Below, in pieces: positions 29,077-39,176 of a stretch of DNA of 64,000 nucleotides. Below the pieces are notes generated by a model. It saw nothing but the letters and a program-made list of their open reading frames with translations, was not told the DNA's origin and ran no database searches. The first letter of the stretch is position 1; the number at the start of each line of letters is the position of its first letter. The DNA is from Pseudomonas fulva 12-X. Lineage in GTDB: Bacteria > Pseudomonadota > Gammaproteobacteria > Pseudomonadales > Pseudomonadaceae. A program made the position numbers and the translations under genes. The stretch spans positions 3,053,001-3,117,000 of the forward strand of contig NC_015556.1 of the NCBI RefSeq assembly GCF_000213805.1. The letters run 5' to 3'.

Positions 29077-29681
29077 AGCACGACCTGATCGAAAAGAACC
29101 TCGGCCTGATGACCCTGCTGATGGTCATCGCCGTGAGCATCGGCGGCCTCACCCAGATCGTCCCGCTGTTCTTCCAGGACGTGGTCAACGAGCCGGTGGC
29201 CGGCATGCGGCCCTACACCGCGCTGCAGCTCGAGGGCCGCGACATCTATATTCGCGAAGGCTGCGTGGGTTGCCATTCGCAGATGATCCGCCCGTTCCGC
29301 GCCGAAACCGAGCGCTACGGCCATTATTCGGTAGCTGGCGAAAGCGTCTGGGATCACCCCTTCCTGTGGGGTTCCAAGCGCACCGGCCCGGACCTGGCGC
29401 GAATCGGAGGGCGCTACTCGGACGAGTGGCACCGCGCCCACCTGATCAACCCGCGCGACCTGGTGCCGGAGTCGAAGATGCCCGCCTATCCCTGGCTGGC
29501 CGAGCGCACGCTCGATGGCGCCCTGAGCGCCGAAAAGCTCAAGGTCATGCAGGGCTTCGGCATTCCCTACAGCGACGACGACATCGCCAAGGCCCGCGAG
29601 GCGGTGGCCGGCAAGAGCGAGCTGGACGCACTGATCGCCTACCTGCAGGTGCTCGGCACCTCGATTCCCAACAAGCGGTGA
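29073..29681 (+). CDS. ccoO: cytochrome cbb3 oxidase monoheme subunit II (second operon)
   Basis: A 202-aa paralogue of the 25580-26188 gene, with the same anchor and heme motif [12 protein letters not shown] (C64, C67, H68). It diverges mostly in the C-terminal third ([20 protein letters not shown]). The start ATG overlaps the ccoN stop. Confidence 0.97.
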   Translation: MKHDLIEKNLGLMTLLMVIAVSIGGLTQIVPLFFQDVVNEPVAGMRPYTALQLEGRDIYIREGCVGCHSQMIRPFRAETERYGHYSVAGESVWDHPFLWGSKRTGPDLARIGGRYSDEWHRAHLINPRDLVPESKMPAYPWLAERTLDGALSAEKLKVMQGFGIPYSDDDIAKAREAVAGKSELDALIAYLQVLGTSIPNKR

Positions 29682-29685
29682 CGCC

Positions 29686-29889
29686 ATGCCAGCCTTCCTG
29701 ACCGACATCGGCACCATCCGCGGCATTGGCACCGCCGTGGTGTTCATTGCCTTCGTCGCCGTGGTGCTCTGGGCCTACAGCAGCAAGCGCAAGTCCAGCT
29801 TCGACGAAGAGGCCAACCTACCCTTCGCCGACGAGCGGCCGCCGAGCGCCAGCCAGCAGAACCACAAGCTCGAGGACGACAAACCTTGA
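29686..29889 (+). CDS. ccoQ: cbb3 oxidase small subunit CcoQ (second operon)
   Basis: A 67-aa single-span protein (helix about residues 11-30, [18 protein letters not shown]) with the conserved tail NLPFADE. The Gln/Glu-rich end is longer than in its paralogue. The TGA stop overlaps the ccoP TTG start. Confidence 0.92.
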   Translation: MPAFLTDIGTIRGIGTAVVFIAFVAVVLWAYSSKRKSSFDEEANLPFADERPPSASQQNHKLEDDKP

Positions 29890-30833
29890 GCACCTTCTGG
29901 AGCCTGTTCATCGCGCTGGCCACCCTCGGCACGCTGCTGGGCCTGGCCTGGCTGCTCATCGCCACCCGCAAGGGCCAGCGGCCGGGCGACAGCGAGCAGA
30001 CCACGGGGCACAGCTTCGACGGCATCGAGGAATACGACAACCCGCTGCCGCGCTGGTGGTTCCTGCTGTTTCTCGGCACCCTGGCATTCGCCTTCGGCTA
30101 CCTGCTGCTCTATCCCGGGCTGGGCAACTTCAAGGGCCTGCTGCCCGGCTATGACGAAGGCTGGACCCAGGTCAGCCAGTGGCAGCGCGAGATGGCCGCC
30201 GCCGACGCACGCTACGGCCCGCTGTTCGCCGGCTACGCGGCCACCCCCATCAGCGAACTGGCCAGGGACGAGAAGGCGCTGAAAATCGGTGGTCGGTTGT
30301 TCGCCAACAACTGCGCCGTATGCCACGGCGCCGATGCCAAAGGTGCCTTTGGTTTTCCCAACCTGACCGATGACGACTGGCTGTACGGCGGCGACCCGGA
30401 AACCATCAAGACCTCCATCATGCAGGGCCGCCAGGGCGTGATGCCGGCCTGGCAGGAGATTCTCGGCGACGCGGGCGTGCGCGACGTGACCGCCTACGTG
30501 CGCAGCCTCTCGAACCTGGAAAACCCGGCGCATGTCGCCGTCGACCTGGACGCGGGCAAACAGCTGTTCGCCACCAATTGCGCCATGTGCCACGGTCCCG
30601 ACGGCAAGGGCCTGCAGGTGCTCGGCGCACCGAATCTGACGGACAAGGTGTGGCTGTACGGTTCAAGCTTCGCCCAGGTGCAGCAGACCATTCGCTATGG
30701 GCGCAGCGGCAAGATGCCGGCGCAGGCGGAATTTCTCGGCAACGACAAGGTGCACCTGTTGGCCGCCTACGTGTACAGCCTGTCGCAGCGCGACAAAGCG
30801 CCGGCAGAGGTGCAAAACCGGAAGAAAGATTGA
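29886..30833 (+). CDS. ccoP: cytochrome cbb3 oxidase diheme subunit III (second operon), TTG start
   Basis: A 315-aa diheme subunit with CAVCH (C143-C146-H147) and CAMCH (C232-C235-H236) and two N-terminal helices. The N-terminus STFWS is identical to the first CcoP, whose start is ATG. Here the corresponding codon is TTG (29886-29888), overlapping the ccoQ stop as TTGA. A weaker start codon may lower its translation or rely on coupling. A candidate Anr box for ccoG begins 6 bp after the stop. Confidence 0.96.
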   Translation: MSTFWSLFIALATLGTLLGLAWLLIATRKGQRPGDSEQTTGHSFDGIEEYDNPLPRWWFLLFLGTLAFAFGYLLLYPGLGNFKGLLPGYDEGWTQVSQWQREMAAADARYGPLFAGYAATPISELARDEKALKIGGRLFANNCAVCHGADAKGAFGFPNLTDDDWLYGGDPETIKTSIMQGRQGVMPAWQEILGDAGVRDVTAYVRSLSNLENPAHVAVDLDAGKQLFATNCAMCHGPDGKGLQVLGAPNLTDKVWLYGSSFAQVQQTIRYGRSGKMPAQAEFLGNDKVHLLAAYVYSLSQRDKAPAEVQNRKKD

Positions 30834-30838
30834 GTGCA

Positions 30839-30852
30839 CTGATCTGGGTCAG
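30839..30852 (+). promoter_or_regulatory. candidate Anr/FNR box and -10 for ccoG
   Basis: CTGATCTGGGTCAG matches TTGAT-N4-ATCAA at 7 of 10 positions. A -10-like TAGCAT lies at 30875-30880, which puts the box at about -41.5 of a start near 30887. The hemN promoter has the same layout and the same CCCCTAG context, supporting a real class-II Anr promoter. Confidence 0.55.
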
Positions 30853-31013
30853 GACGGCTCCGGCTTACTGCCCCTAGCATGGCCCTGCACCTACCCTGCG
30901 ACGGGTAGCCGCAAGCCCGATCCGGCGTTGCGGCGTACCATCGGCGCAGCGAACGATCGCGACCGGCACGTATCGGCCGCGGCAGGCCCGACCAACCGTT
31001 GTGGTAGCCCTCG

Positions 31014-32420
31014 ATGAGCCAACAGATCCCCGTCAAGAACGTCACGCCGCCGGCCGGCGAGACCATCGACCTCTATGCCAGTCGCGAGAAGATCCACACC
31101 CGCGCGTTCAGCGGCTTCTACCGCAACCTGCGGCGTGCTGGCGGTGCTCTGCTGTTCGTCCTCTACTTCGGCACCGTGTGGCTGAACTGGAACGGCCACC
31201 AGGCGGTGTGGTGGAACCTGCCGGAGCGCAAGTTCCACATCTTCGGCGCCACCTACTGGCCTCAGGATTTCGTGCTGCTCTCGGCACTGCTGATCATCGC
31301 CGCCTTCGGGCTGTTCTTCATCACCGTGTTCGCAGGCAGAGTGTGGTGCGGCTACACCTGCCCGCAGAGCGTGTTCACCTGGATATTCATGTGGGCGGAA
31401 AAGGTCACCGAGGGCGACCGCAACCAGCGCATGAAGCTGGAAAAGGCGCCGATGAGTGCCAACAAGTTCGCTCGTCGCTTCGCCAAGCACAGCATCTGGC
31501 TGGGCGTTTCCCTGGTCACCGCACTGACCTTCGTCGGCTACTTTGCGCCAATCCGCGAACTGCTCGCCGAACTGGTCACCTTCGAGGCCAGCGGCTGGGC
31601 GCTGTTCTGGATCGCCTTCTTCACCCTCGCCACCTACGGCAATGCCGGCTGGCTGCGCGAGCAGGTGTGCATCCACATGTGCCCCTATGCGCGCTTCCAG
31701 AGCGTGATGTTCGACCAGGACACGCTGATCGTCTCCTACGACCCGCGCCGTGGCGAAACCCGCGGCCCGCGCAAGAAGACCGCCGACCACAAGGCCCAGG
31801 GCCTGGGCGACTGCATCGACTGCACCCTGTGCGTGCAGGTGTGCCCGACCGGCATCGACATTCGCGACGGTCTGCAGATCGAGTGCATCGGTTGCGCCGC
31901 GTGCATCGACGCCTGCGACGCCGTCATGGACAAGATGAACTACCCGCGCGGGCTGATCAGCTACACCACCGAACACAATCTCTCGGGGCAGAAGACGCGC
32001 CTGCTGCGCCCTCGGCTGATCGGCTACGCCATCGCCCTTCTGGCCATGCTGGCGGTATTCGCCTGGGCAGTGAGCAACCGCTCGCTGGTCGAGCTGGACG
32101 TGCTCAAGGATCGGGTACTCTACCGCGAGAACGAGCTGGGCCGCATCGAGAACGTCTACACCCTGAAGATCATGAACAAGGCTCAGCAGGACGTCGTCTA
32201 CCGCATCGACGCCGACGGCCTGGACGGCCTGGTCTACGAAGGCCGCCGCGAAGTCCGCGCCCTGGCCGGCGAGGTGCTGGCGATCCCGGTGGAGCTGTCC
32301 ATCGACGCCGAGAAACTGCCGTCGAGCACCAACGAGATCACCTTCCACATCCGAGCCACCGATGACGACAGCATCCACAACGACGCCAGCAGCCGCTTTA
32401 TCGGCCCGAGCGTAAGATAG
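31014..32420 (+). CDS. ccoG: cbb3 oxidase maturation protein CcoG (FixG/RdxA)
   Basis: Membrane iron-sulfur protein; CcoG reduces Cu(II) for delivery of copper to cbb3. It has 468 aa with about five membrane helices, the motifs [14 protein letters not shown] and [16 protein letters not shown], a dicluster ferredoxin domain ([17 protein letters not shown] and [12 protein letters not shown]), and a C-terminal immunoglobulin-like domain (residues about 350-468). It heads the ccoGHIS group after the second cco operon. Confidence 0.97.
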   Translation: MSQQIPVKNVTPPAGETIDLYASREKIHTRAFSGFYRNLRRAGGALLFVLYFGTVWLNWNGHQAVWWNLPERKFHIFGATYWPQDFVLLSALLIIAAFGLFFITVFAGRVWCGYTCPQSVFTWIFMWAEKVTEGDRNQRMKLEKAPMSANKFARRFAKHSIWLGVSLVTALTFVGYFAPIRELLAELVTFEASGWALFWIAFFTLATYGNAGWLREQVCIHMCPYARFQSVMFDQDTLIVSYDPRRGETRGPRKKTADHKAQGLGDCIDCTLCVQVCPTGIDIRDGLQIECIGCAACIDACDAVMDKMNYPRGLISYTTEHNLSGQKTRLLRPRLIGYAIALLAMLAVFAWAVSNRSLVELDVLKDRVLYRENELGRIENVYTLKIMNKAQQDVVYRIDADGLDGLVYEGRREVRALAGEVLAIPVELSIDAEKLPSSTNEITFHIRATDDDSIHNDASSRFIGPSVR

Positions 32421-32430
32421 CAGGCCAACC

Positions 32431-32937
32431 ATGAACGAAGACCTCCATCCCGCCCCCTGGTACAAGCAGTTCTGGCCCTGGTTCCTGATCGCCCTGCTCG
32501 GCTACTCGGTGATCCAGGGGCTGACCCTGCTGACCGTCGCCACGCGCAATCCGCCGGGATTGATCTCCGACGACTACTACGACGTCGGCAAGGGCATCAA
32601 CCAATCCCTGGAGCGCGAGAACCTGGCGCTGCGCCTCAAGCTGCAGGCGACACTGGACCTGGACGACGAACGCGGCATCGCCGAGCTGCAACTGCACGGC
32701 GCCAGCGCGCCCGCGCAACTGGTGCTCAACCTGGTATCGCCGACACAACCGGAGCGCGACCGCCGTGTGGTGCTGCAACATCAAGGCCAGGGCCTGTACC
32801 GCGGCAACCTGCAGGACAGCGTGCGGGGCCGCCGCTTCGTCGAGCTGATCGGCCAGGAAGGCGGCCAGGACTGGCGCCTGTTCGAGGAAGAAACCCTCGA
32901 AGCCGGCAAGCGCATCCAGCTCGGGGATGAACGCTGA
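32431..32937 (+). CDS. ccoH: cbb3 oxidase assembly protein CcoH (FixH)
   Basis: A 168-aa FixH-family assembly factor of the cbb3 complex. It has one N-terminal membrane helix (about 15-37) followed by the conserved [18 protein letters not shown] and a periplasmic domain. It starts 10 bp after ccoG. Its TGA stop overlaps the probable CTG start of ccoI. Confidence 0.93.
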   Translation: MNEDLHPAPWYKQFWPWFLIALLGYSVIQGLTLLTVATRNPPGLISDDYYDVGKGINQSLERENLALRLKLQATLDLDDERGIAELQLHGASAPAQLVLNLVSPTQPERDRRVVLQHQGQGLYRGNLQDSVRGRRFVELIGQEGGQDWRLFEEETLEAGKRIQLGDER

Positions 32938-35375
32938 TCGACACCTCCCTTGCCACCGGCGCGCCGCTCGAGCGCAGCAGCCCGGCGCCCTGCTACCACT
33001 GCGGCCTGCCGGTGCCGGCGGGCAGCCACTTTTCAGCTGTGGTGCTGGGCCAGTCGCGCGAGATGTGCTGCCCAGGCTGCCAGGCGGTGGCCGAAACCAT
33101 CGTGCAGAATGGCCTGGAGCATTACTACAGCCATCGCAGCGAAGCGGCCCACAATCCCCAACAGTTGCCCCAGGCGCTGCCCGACGAGCTGGCCCTGTAT
33201 GACCGCCGCGACGTGCAGCAGCCCTTCGTCGAACAAAGCGGCGAGTCGAGCGAAACCAGCCTGCTGATCGAGGGCATCAGTTGCGCGGCCTGCGGCTGGC
33301 TGATCGAAAAGCACCTCGCTGCCCTGCCCGGCGTGGTCGAGGCGCACCTGAACCTGTCCAACCATCGCCTGCGGGTACGCTGGAGCGCCAGCGCCCTGCC
33401 CTTGAGCGAACTGCTCGGCGAAGTGCGGCGCATCGGCTACGCCGCCCATCCCTGGCAGGCCGATGCCGCCGCCGAGCAGCTGACCCGCGAGAATCGCCGC
33501 GCGATGCGCCAGCTGGGCGTCGCCGGGCTTCTCTGGATGCAGGTGATGATGGCCAGCATGGCCACCTGGCCGGAATTCAACGTCGACCTGAGCCCCGAGC
33601 TGGACAGCATCCTGCGCTGGGTCAGCCTGTTTCTCACCACGCCCATCGTCTTCTACTGCTGCGGCCAATTCTTCCGTGGCGCGCTGCGCGACCTGCGCAC
33701 CCGCCACCTGAGCATGGACGTCTCGGTGTCGCTGGCCATCGGCGGCGCCTACGCGGCGGGCATCTGGTCCACGGTCATGGGCCATGGCGAGTTGTATTTC
33801 GATGCCGTGGGCATGTTCGCCCTGTTCCTGCTCAGCGGTCGCTACCTGGAACGCCGCGCCCGGGAGCGCACCGCGGCGGCTACCGCGCAACTGGTCAAGC
33901 TGCTGCCGGCCTCCTGCCTGCGCCTGGATGAGCAGGGCCACAGCCAGCGCATCCTGCTCAGCGAGCTGCAACCCGGTGACCGCGTGCTGGTGCCGCCGGG
34001 CGCGCTGCTGCCGGCCGACGGCAGGGTGCTGGCCGGGCAGTCCAGCGTCGATGAGTCCCTGCTTACCGGTGAATACCTGCCGCAACCGCGCAGCGTCGGC
34101 GATGCCGTGACCGCCGGTACGCTCAATGTCGAGGGGCCGCTGACCGTCGAAGTCCAGGCGCTGGGCGACGCCACCCGGCTGTCGGCCATCGTCCGCCTGC
34201 TGGAGCGGGCACAAGGTGAGAAGCCGCGTCTGGCCGAGATCGCCGACCGGGTGGCGCAGTGGTTCCTGTTGATCGTGCTGGTGGTGGCGGTCATCGTCGG
34301 GGTTGTCTGGTGGCAGCTCGATGCGTCGCGGGCGTTCTGGGTGGTACTCGCCCTCCTCGTCGCCACCTGCCCCTGCGCCCTCGCCCTGGCGACGCCGACG
34401 GCGCTGACCACGGCCACCGGCACCCTGCACAGGCTCGGCATGCTCTTGACCCGCGGCCACGTGCTCGAAGGCCTGGAGCAGATCGACACGCTGATCGTCG
34501 ACAAGACCGGCACCCTCACCGAAGGCCGCCTGACCCTACGCGCCGTGCAACCACTCGGTGACCTGGATGGCGACACCTGCCTGGCTCTGGCCGCGGCGCT
34601 GGAAAGCCAGTCAGAACATCCGATAGGCCGCGCCTTCGGCCACGCCACGGCGCCGGTGGAAGCGCTGCAGAACGTGCCGGGGCTGGGCCTCGAAGGTGTC
34701 GTCGAGGGGCGCCGGCTGCGAATAGGCCAGGCCGATTTCGTCAGCGCGCTCAGCGCCAGCCCCACACCGGCCATCAACGGCGAACAGGGCCAATGGTTGC
34801 TGCTGGGTGACGAACAGGGGCCGCTGGCCTGGTTCGTACTCGACGACCGCCTGCGCGACGATGCGCCGGCCCTGGTCGAGGCGGCGCGCGGGCGGGGCTG
34901 GCAGATCCTGCTGCTCAGCGGCGACAGCTCGCCCATGGTCGGCGAAGTGGCCCGCCAGCTGGGTATCGAGCAGGCCCGCGGCGGGCTGACCCCGGACGCC
35001 AAGCTGGACATCCTGCGTGATCTGCAGAGGCAAGGCCGCCGCGTGCTGATGCTCGGCGATGGCGTCAACGACGTGCCGGTGCTCGCCGGCGCCGATATCA
35101 GCGTGGCCATGGGCTCGGCCTCGGACCTGGCCAAGACCAACGCCGACGCCGTGCTGCTCTCCAATCGGCTGGGCAGCCTGGTCGATGCCCTGCGCCTGGC
35201 ACGCCGCACCCGCACCATCATCATCGAGAACCTGGCCTGGGCCGGGCTGTACAATGGCCTGGTGCTGCCCTTCGCCGCCCTGGGCTGGATCACGCCGATC
35301 TGGGCCGCGCTGGGCATGTCGGCCAGCTCGTTGCTGGTGGTACTCAACGCACTGCGCCTGGGGAAAGCACCATGA
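32934..35375 (+). CDS. ccoI: copper-transporting P1B-type ATPase CcoI (FixI), probable CTG start
   Basis: Copper exporter supplying CuB for cbb3 assembly. It has 813 aa from 32934. The N-terminal zinc/copper-type motif CYHCGLPVP (about residues 21-29), CCPGCQAV and an HMA motif [10 protein letters not shown] precede eight membrane helices with [10 protein letters not shown], phosphorylation site DKTGTLTEG and [10 protein letters not shown]. No ATG, GTG or TTG occurs between the in-frame stop at 32928 and a GTG at 33012, which would cut off CYHCGLP. CTG at 32934, 4 nt after GGGGATGA and overlapping the ccoH stop, is the natural position. An A-to-C change or a sequencing error is possible. Confidence 0.93.
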   Translation: MIDTSLATGAPLERSSPAPCYHCGLPVPAGSHFSAVVLGQSREMCCPGCQAVAETIVQNGLEHYYSHRSEAAHNPQQLPQALPDELALYDRRDVQQPFVEQSGESSETSLLIEGISCAACGWLIEKHLAALPGVVEAHLNLSNHRLRVRWSASALPLSELLGEVRRIGYAAHPWQADAAAEQLTRENRRAMRQLGVAGLLWMQVMMASMATWPEFNVDLSPELDSILRWVSLFLTTPIVFYCCGQFFRGALRDLRTRHLSMDVSVSLAIGGAYAAGIWSTVMGHGELYFDAVGMFALFLLSGRYLERRARERTAAATAQLVKLLPASCLRLDEQGHSQRILLSELQPGDRVLVPPGALLPADGRVLAGQSSVDESLLTGEYLPQPRSVGDAVTAGTLNVEGPLTVEVQALGDATRLSAIVRLLERAQGEKPRLAEIADRVAQWFLLIVLVVAVIVGVVWWQLDASRAFWVVLALLVATCPCALALATPTALTTATGTLHRLGMLLTRGHVLEGLEQIDTLIVDKTGTLTEGRLTLRAVQPLGDLDGDTCLALAAALESQSEHPIGRAFGHATAPVEALQNVPGLGLEGVVEGRRLRIGQADFVSALSASPTPAINGEQGQWLLLGDEQGPLAWFVLDDRLRDDAPALVEAARGRGWQILLLSGDSSPMVGEVARQLGIEQARGGLTPDAKLDILRDLQRQGRRVLMLGDGVNDVPVLAGADISVAMGSASDLAKTNADAVLLSNRLGSLVDALRLARRTRTIIIENLAWAGLYNGLVLPFAALGWITPIWAALGMSASSLLVVLNALRLGKAP

Positions 35376-35575
35376 CCGCGCTGTACATCCTGATTCCCGT
35401 CGCCCTGCTGCTGGTCGTCTTCGCCGTGTGGCTGTTCTTCTGGGCGGTGGACAGCGGCCAGTACGACGACCTCGACAGCCCGGCGCACCGCATCCTCTTC
35501 GATGACGATGACCCACGCCACCAGGCGGCGGTGAAACAGGCCAAAGACGAGCCCACGCCGAAAGAACATGACTGA
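35372..35575 (+). CDS. ccoS: cbb3 oxidase maturation protein CcoS
   Basis: A 67-aa small membrane protein required for cofactor insertion into CcoN. One helix spans about residues 3-24 (LYILIPVALLLVVFAVWLFFW), followed by FWAVDSGQYDDLDSPAHRIL, the CcoS signature. ATGA overlap with ccoI. Confidence 0.95.
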   Translation: MTALYILIPVALLLVVFAVWLFFWAVDSGQYDDLDSPAHRILFDDDDPRHQAAVKQAKDEPTPKEHD

Positions 35576-36251
35576 CCTGCTGCCGCAACTGCTCTCCGCC
35601 CTGATGCTCGGCCTGCTCGGCGGCGGCCATTGCCTGGGCATGTGCGGCGGGCTGATGGGCGCGCTGACCCTGGCCATCCCCGCCGAGCGGCGCCACCAGC
35701 GCCTGCGCTTGCTGGTCGCCTACAACACCGGGCGCATCCTCAGCTACACGACTGCCGGGCTGCTGCTCGGCCTGGCCGGGTGGGCGTTGGCCAGCGGCCC
35801 GCTCGCCACCCTAATGCGCAGCATCGCCGGCCTGCTGCTGATCGCCATGGGCCTTTACCTGGCTGGCTGGTGGAGCGGCCTGACGCGTATCGAAGCGCTG
35901 GGCCGCGGCCTCTGGCGGCACCTGCAACCGATCACCCGACGCTGCATGCCGATCACCAGCGCGCCGCGGGCCCTGGTGCTCGGCGGCCTGTGGGGCTGGC
36001 TGCCCTGCGGCCTGGTGTACAGCACCCTGCTGTGGGCGGCGAGCCAGGGTGATGCCCTGCGTAGCGCCACGCTGATGTTCACCTTCGGCCTCGGCACCCT
36101 GCCGGTGCTGCTGGCCACCGGGCTCGCGGCCGAGCGCCTGGTCAGCCTGCTACGCCGGCGTGGCGTGCGCATCGCCGGCGGCCTGCTGGTGATCCTGTTC
36201 GGCCTGTGGACCCTGCCCGGCCCTCATCAGCATTGGCTGATGGGGCATTGA
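35568..36251 (+). CDS. sulfite exporter TauE/SafE-type membrane protein
   Basis: A 227-aa protein with six membrane helices, related to the UreH/DsbD-like group within TauE/SafE. The N-terminal GGGHCLGMCGG and a second PCGLVYSTL cysteine motif suggest thiol or metal handling. The 8-bp overlap with ccoS and its conserved place at the end of ccoGHIS argue for a role in cbb3 copper maturation; this is inference from context. Confidence 0.85.
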   Translation: MTDLLPQLLSALMLGLLGGGHCLGMCGGLMGALTLAIPAERRHQRLRLLVAYNTGRILSYTTAGLLLGLAGWALASGPLATLMRSIAGLLLIAMGLYLAGWWSGLTRIEALGRGLWRHLQPITRRCMPITSAPRALVLGGLWGWLPCGLVYSTLLWAASQGDALRSATLMFTFGLGTLPVLLATGLAAERLVSLLRRRGVRIAGGLLVILFGLWTLPGPHQHWLMGH

Positions 36252-36298
36252 CTGCCAATCCGCCGATAGCCGAGCGGTCGCGCTCCTGCTGCGACCCC

Positions 36299-36312
36299 AT
36301 GACTCAGATCAA
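36299..36312 (+). promoter_or_regulatory. Anr/FNR box and -10 of hemN
   Basis: ATGACTCAGATCAA matches TTGAT-N4-ATCAA at 8 of 10 positions. TAGACT at 36335-36340 is correctly spaced as a -10, placing the box at about -41.5. Anr control of hemN is established in P. aeruginosa. Confidence 0.7.
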
Positions 36313-36372
36313 AAAGCCCCGCCCATACGCCCCCTAGACTGCTGAGCATTCAACGCTGAAGCGGAATTCGCC

Positions 36373-37755
36373 ATGCTCGACGCCATCCAGTGGGACTGCG
36401 ACCTGATCCGCCGCTACGATCAAGCCGGCCCGCGCTACACCTCCTACCCGACCGCCGTACAGTTCCACGACGGCGTCGGCTCCTTCGACCTGCTGCACGC
36501 CCTGCGCGAGAGTCGCCGCGCCCTGCGTCCCCTGTCGCTGTACCTGCACCTACCGTTCTGCGCCAACATCTGCTACTACTGCGCCTGCAACAAGGTAATC
36601 ACCAAGGATCGCGGCCGCACCCAGCCCTACCTGCAAGCCCTGGAACGGGAGATGGCGCTGATCGGCCATCATGTCGACAAGCGCCAGCGCATCGAACAAC
36701 TGCACCTGGGCGGCGGCACCCCGACCTTTCTCAGCCATGACGAACTGCGCCAGCTGATGGCCAAGCTGCGCGAGCATTTCACCCTGCTCGACGACGATTC
36801 CGGCGACTACAGCATCGAGATCGACCCGCGCGAGGCGGACTGGTCGACCATGGGCCTGCTGCGCGAGCTGGGCTTCAACCGCGTCAGCCTCGGCGTGCAG
36901 GACCTGGACCCCAACGTGCAGCGCGCCATCAACCGCCTGCAGAGCCTGGAAGAAACCCGCGCGATCATCGAGGCGGCGCGCACCCTGCAATTTCGCTCGG
37001 TGAACATCGACCTGATCTATGGCCTGCCGCTGCAGACGCCGGAGAACTTCGCCCGTACCGTGCAGCAGGTCATCGCCCTGCAGCCCGATCGCCTGTCGCT
37101 GTTCAATTACGCCCATCTGCCGGAGCGTTTCATGCCGCAACGGCGCATCGACAGCGGGCAGTTGCCGAGCGCGGCAGCCAAGCTGGCCATGTTGCAGGGC
37201 AGCATCGAGCAGTTGGCCCGAGCCGGTTATCGCTATATCGGCATGGACCATTTCGCCCTGCCCGATGACGAGCTGGCCAGCGCCCAGGAGGACGGCAGCC
37301 TGCAGCGCAACTTCCAGGGCTATACCACCCACGGCCACTGCGACCTGATCGGCCTGGGCGTGTCGTCGATCAGCCAGATCGGCGATCTGTACTGCCAGAA
37401 CAGCTCGGACCTGGCCACCTACCAGACCAGCCTGAACAATCGCCAACTGGCGACCCAGCGCGGGCTGGGCTGCAACGCTGACGATCGCATTCGCCGCGCC
37501 GTGATCCAGCAGCTGATCTGTCATTTCCAGTTGGAGTTCGCGGACATCGAACAGCGTTTCGCCGTCACCATGCCCAGCTACTTCGCGGACGCCTGGCCGG
37601 CGCTGCAGCAGATGCACCGCGACGGTCTGATCGATTTGCGTGAAGGCAGCATCGAAGTGCTACCGGCGGGAAGGCTGCTGGTGCGCTCACTGTGCATGCT
37701 GTTCGACCGCTACCTGGGCGAGGCCAACCTGCAACGTTTTTCGCGGGTGATCTGA
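36373..37755 (+). CDS. hemN: oxygen-independent coproporphyrinogen III oxidase
   Basis: Radical-SAM enzyme making protoporphyrinogen IX without O2, needed for heme under low oxygen. It has 460 aa. The [4Fe-4S]/SAM motif is C63-x3-C67-x2-C70 in LPFCANICYYCACN. Also seen are the HemN motifs LHLGGGTPTFL and YIGMDHFALPDDEL. It is preceded by an Anr box and followed by a convergent hypothetical gene, with anr just beyond. Confidence 0.97.
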   Translation: MLDAIQWDCDLIRRYDQAGPRYTSYPTAVQFHDGVGSFDLLHALRESRRALRPLSLYLHLPFCANICYYCACNKVITKDRGRTQPYLQALEREMALIGHHVDKRQRIEQLHLGGGTPTFLSHDELRQLMAKLREHFTLLDDDSGDYSIEIDPREADWSTMGLLRELGFNRVSLGVQDLDPNVQRAINRLQSLEETRAIIEAARTLQFRSVNIDLIYGLPLQTPENFARTVQQVIALQPDRLSLFNYAHLPERFMPQRRIDSGQLPSAAAKLAMLQGSIEQLARAGYRYIGMDHFALPDDELASAQEDGSLQRNFQGYTTHGHCDLIGLGVSSISQIGDLYCQNSSDLATYQTSLNNRQLATQRGLGCNADDRIRRAVIQQLICHFQLEFADIEQRFAVTMPSYFADAWPALQQMHRDGLIDLREGSIEVLPAGRLLVRSLCMLFDRYLGEANLQRFSRVI

Positions 37756-37790
37756 GCAGGGCAGCCAAGGTCGCTGCCCTACCCGCTGCC

Positions 37791-38273
37791 TCACTTGGCC
37801 AGCAGCGCGCCCACGCTGGCGCTCTGTTCGCTGGTCAGCTTCTGGTCGCGCATCACTTTCACCAACTGGGCGTTGGCGCTACTCAGGGCACCGTTAAGAG
37901 AGCCGACTTCGGTCTGCAAGGCGCGCACCTTGGCCTGCTGCGCGTCATCCTCCATATCGCCCTGAGCCATCAGTGCTTGCAGCTCGGCCATCTTCTGAGC
38001 CAGTTGCGCCTTGAGCTCGCGGATCATCTTGAGCAGCTGCTTGATCTCGTCGGGCAGATTGCTCTCGTCGATATCGGAGTTCTTGTTTTCAGCTTCCTTC
38101 GAGCGCGCCAGACCAACGGCAGACAGGCTCACCTTCACACCCGGCTCGGCGCTCTTTTCCTCGGCAGGCGCGACAGCGCTTGTCTCTGCCGTCTCGGCAG
38201 GCGCTGCTGCTAACGGCGCCGCACTTGGCGCAACGTAACCGCGCTCACTCGCACCACTGGTCGCCACTTGCAT
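37791..38273 (-). CDS. hypothetical coiled-coil protein between hemN and anr
   Basis: A 160-aa protein. The N-terminal 70 residues are Ala/Ser/Pro/Glu-rich and probably disordered. The C-terminal half is a predicted coiled coil (LLKMIRELKAQLAQKMAELQ, VRALQTEVGSLNGALSSANA). No signal peptide. A related hypothetical gene sits at the same place in other pseudomonads (PA1545 region, from memory). Chosen start MQVATSGASERG; a start 7 codons earlier is possible. Divergent from anr. Confidence 0.7.
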   Translation of the reverse strand: MQVATSGASERGYVAPSAAPLAAAPAETAETSAVAPAEEKSAEPGVKVSLSAVGLARSKEAENKNSDIDESNLPDEIKQLLKMIRELKAQLAQKMAELQALMAQGDMEDDAQQAKVRALQTEVGSLNGALSSANAQLVKVMRDQKLTSEQSASVGALLAK

Positions 38274-38415
38274 CACACCACTCCCTGCTTCCAATTGATC
38301 GATACAGAGCTATCGGCAGGCGGCTGCGACACTTGAGCACCCTGCGGCAGGTGGCCGCGCACCCCTCTGGTGCGTTACCCTTACAACTTCTGAGTGATTA
38401 CCTAGGGATAAGGGC

Positions 38416-39150
38416 ATGTCCGAAAGTATCAAGCTGCGCACGACTCATCAGACTCATTGCAAGGACTGCAGCCTCGCCAGCCTCTGCCTGCCCCTGTCCC
38501 TGGATCTCGAGGACATGGACGCCCTCGACGACATCGTCAAACGCGGCCGCCCGCTGAAGAAAGGCGAATTTCTGTTCCGCCAGGGCGACACCTTCAACTC
38601 GGTGTTCGCCGTGCGTTCCGGCGCCCTGAAGACCTTCAGCCTGAGCGACGCCGGTGAAGAACAGATCACCGGCTTCCACCTGCCCAGCGAGCTGGTCGGC
38701 CTGTCCGGCATGGATACCGAGCTGTATCCGGTGTCGGCCCAGGCGCTGGAAACCACCTCGGTCTGCGAGATTCCCTTCGAACGCCTCGATGAGCTGTCGG
38801 TGAGCCTGCCGCAGTTGCGCCGCCAGCTGATGCGCATCATGAGCCGCGAGATCCGCGACGATCAGCAGATGATGCTGCTGCTCTCCAAGAAGACCGCCGA
38901 CGAGCGCATCGCCACCTTCCTAGTCAACCTGTCCGCGCGCTTCAGCGCCCGTGGCTTCTCGGCCAACCAGTTCCGCCTCGCCATGTCGCGAAACGAGATC
39001 GGCAACCACCTGGGCCTGGCCGTGGAAACCGTGTCGCGGGTGTTCACGCGCTTCCAGCAGAGCAACCTGATCGAAGCCGAAGGCAAGGAAGTGCATATTC
39101 TCGACCCGATCGAGCTGTGCGCCCTGGCAGGTGGTAACCTTAACGGCTGA
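38416..39150 (+). CDS. anr: anaerobic transcriptional regulator Anr (FNR family)
   Basis: Oxygen-sensing global activator; a [4Fe-4S] cluster keeps it dimeric and DNA-binding in low O2. It has 244 aa. Cluster cysteines are C15, C18 and C24 ([11 protein letters not shown]) plus C117. A cyclic-nucleotide-type beta-barrel spans about 30-130. The recognition helix [14 protein letters not shown] carries the E..SR residues that read TTGAT half sites. Its likely targets in this window are hemN, ccoG and the first cco operon. Confidence 0.98.
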   Translation: MSESIKLRTTHQTHCKDCSLASLCLPLSLDLEDMDALDDIVKRGRPLKKGEFLFRQGDTFNSVFAVRSGALKTFSLSDAGEEQITGFHLPSELVGLSGMDTELYPVSAQALETTSVCEIPFERLDELSVSLPQLRRQLMRIMSREIRDDQQMMLLLSKKTADERIATFLVNLSARFSARGFSANQFRLAMSRNEIGNHLGLAVETVSRVFTRFQQSNLIEAEGKEVHILDPIELCALAGGNLNG

Positions 39151-39176
39151 TACTCCCGTTAAGGATTCACCCTGCC

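Noticed and set aside
33012..35375. GTG at 33012 as the ccoI start
   Set aside because: It would remove the conserved CYHCGLP motif and leave 74 bp after ccoH untranslated in a gene group where neighbours overlap.
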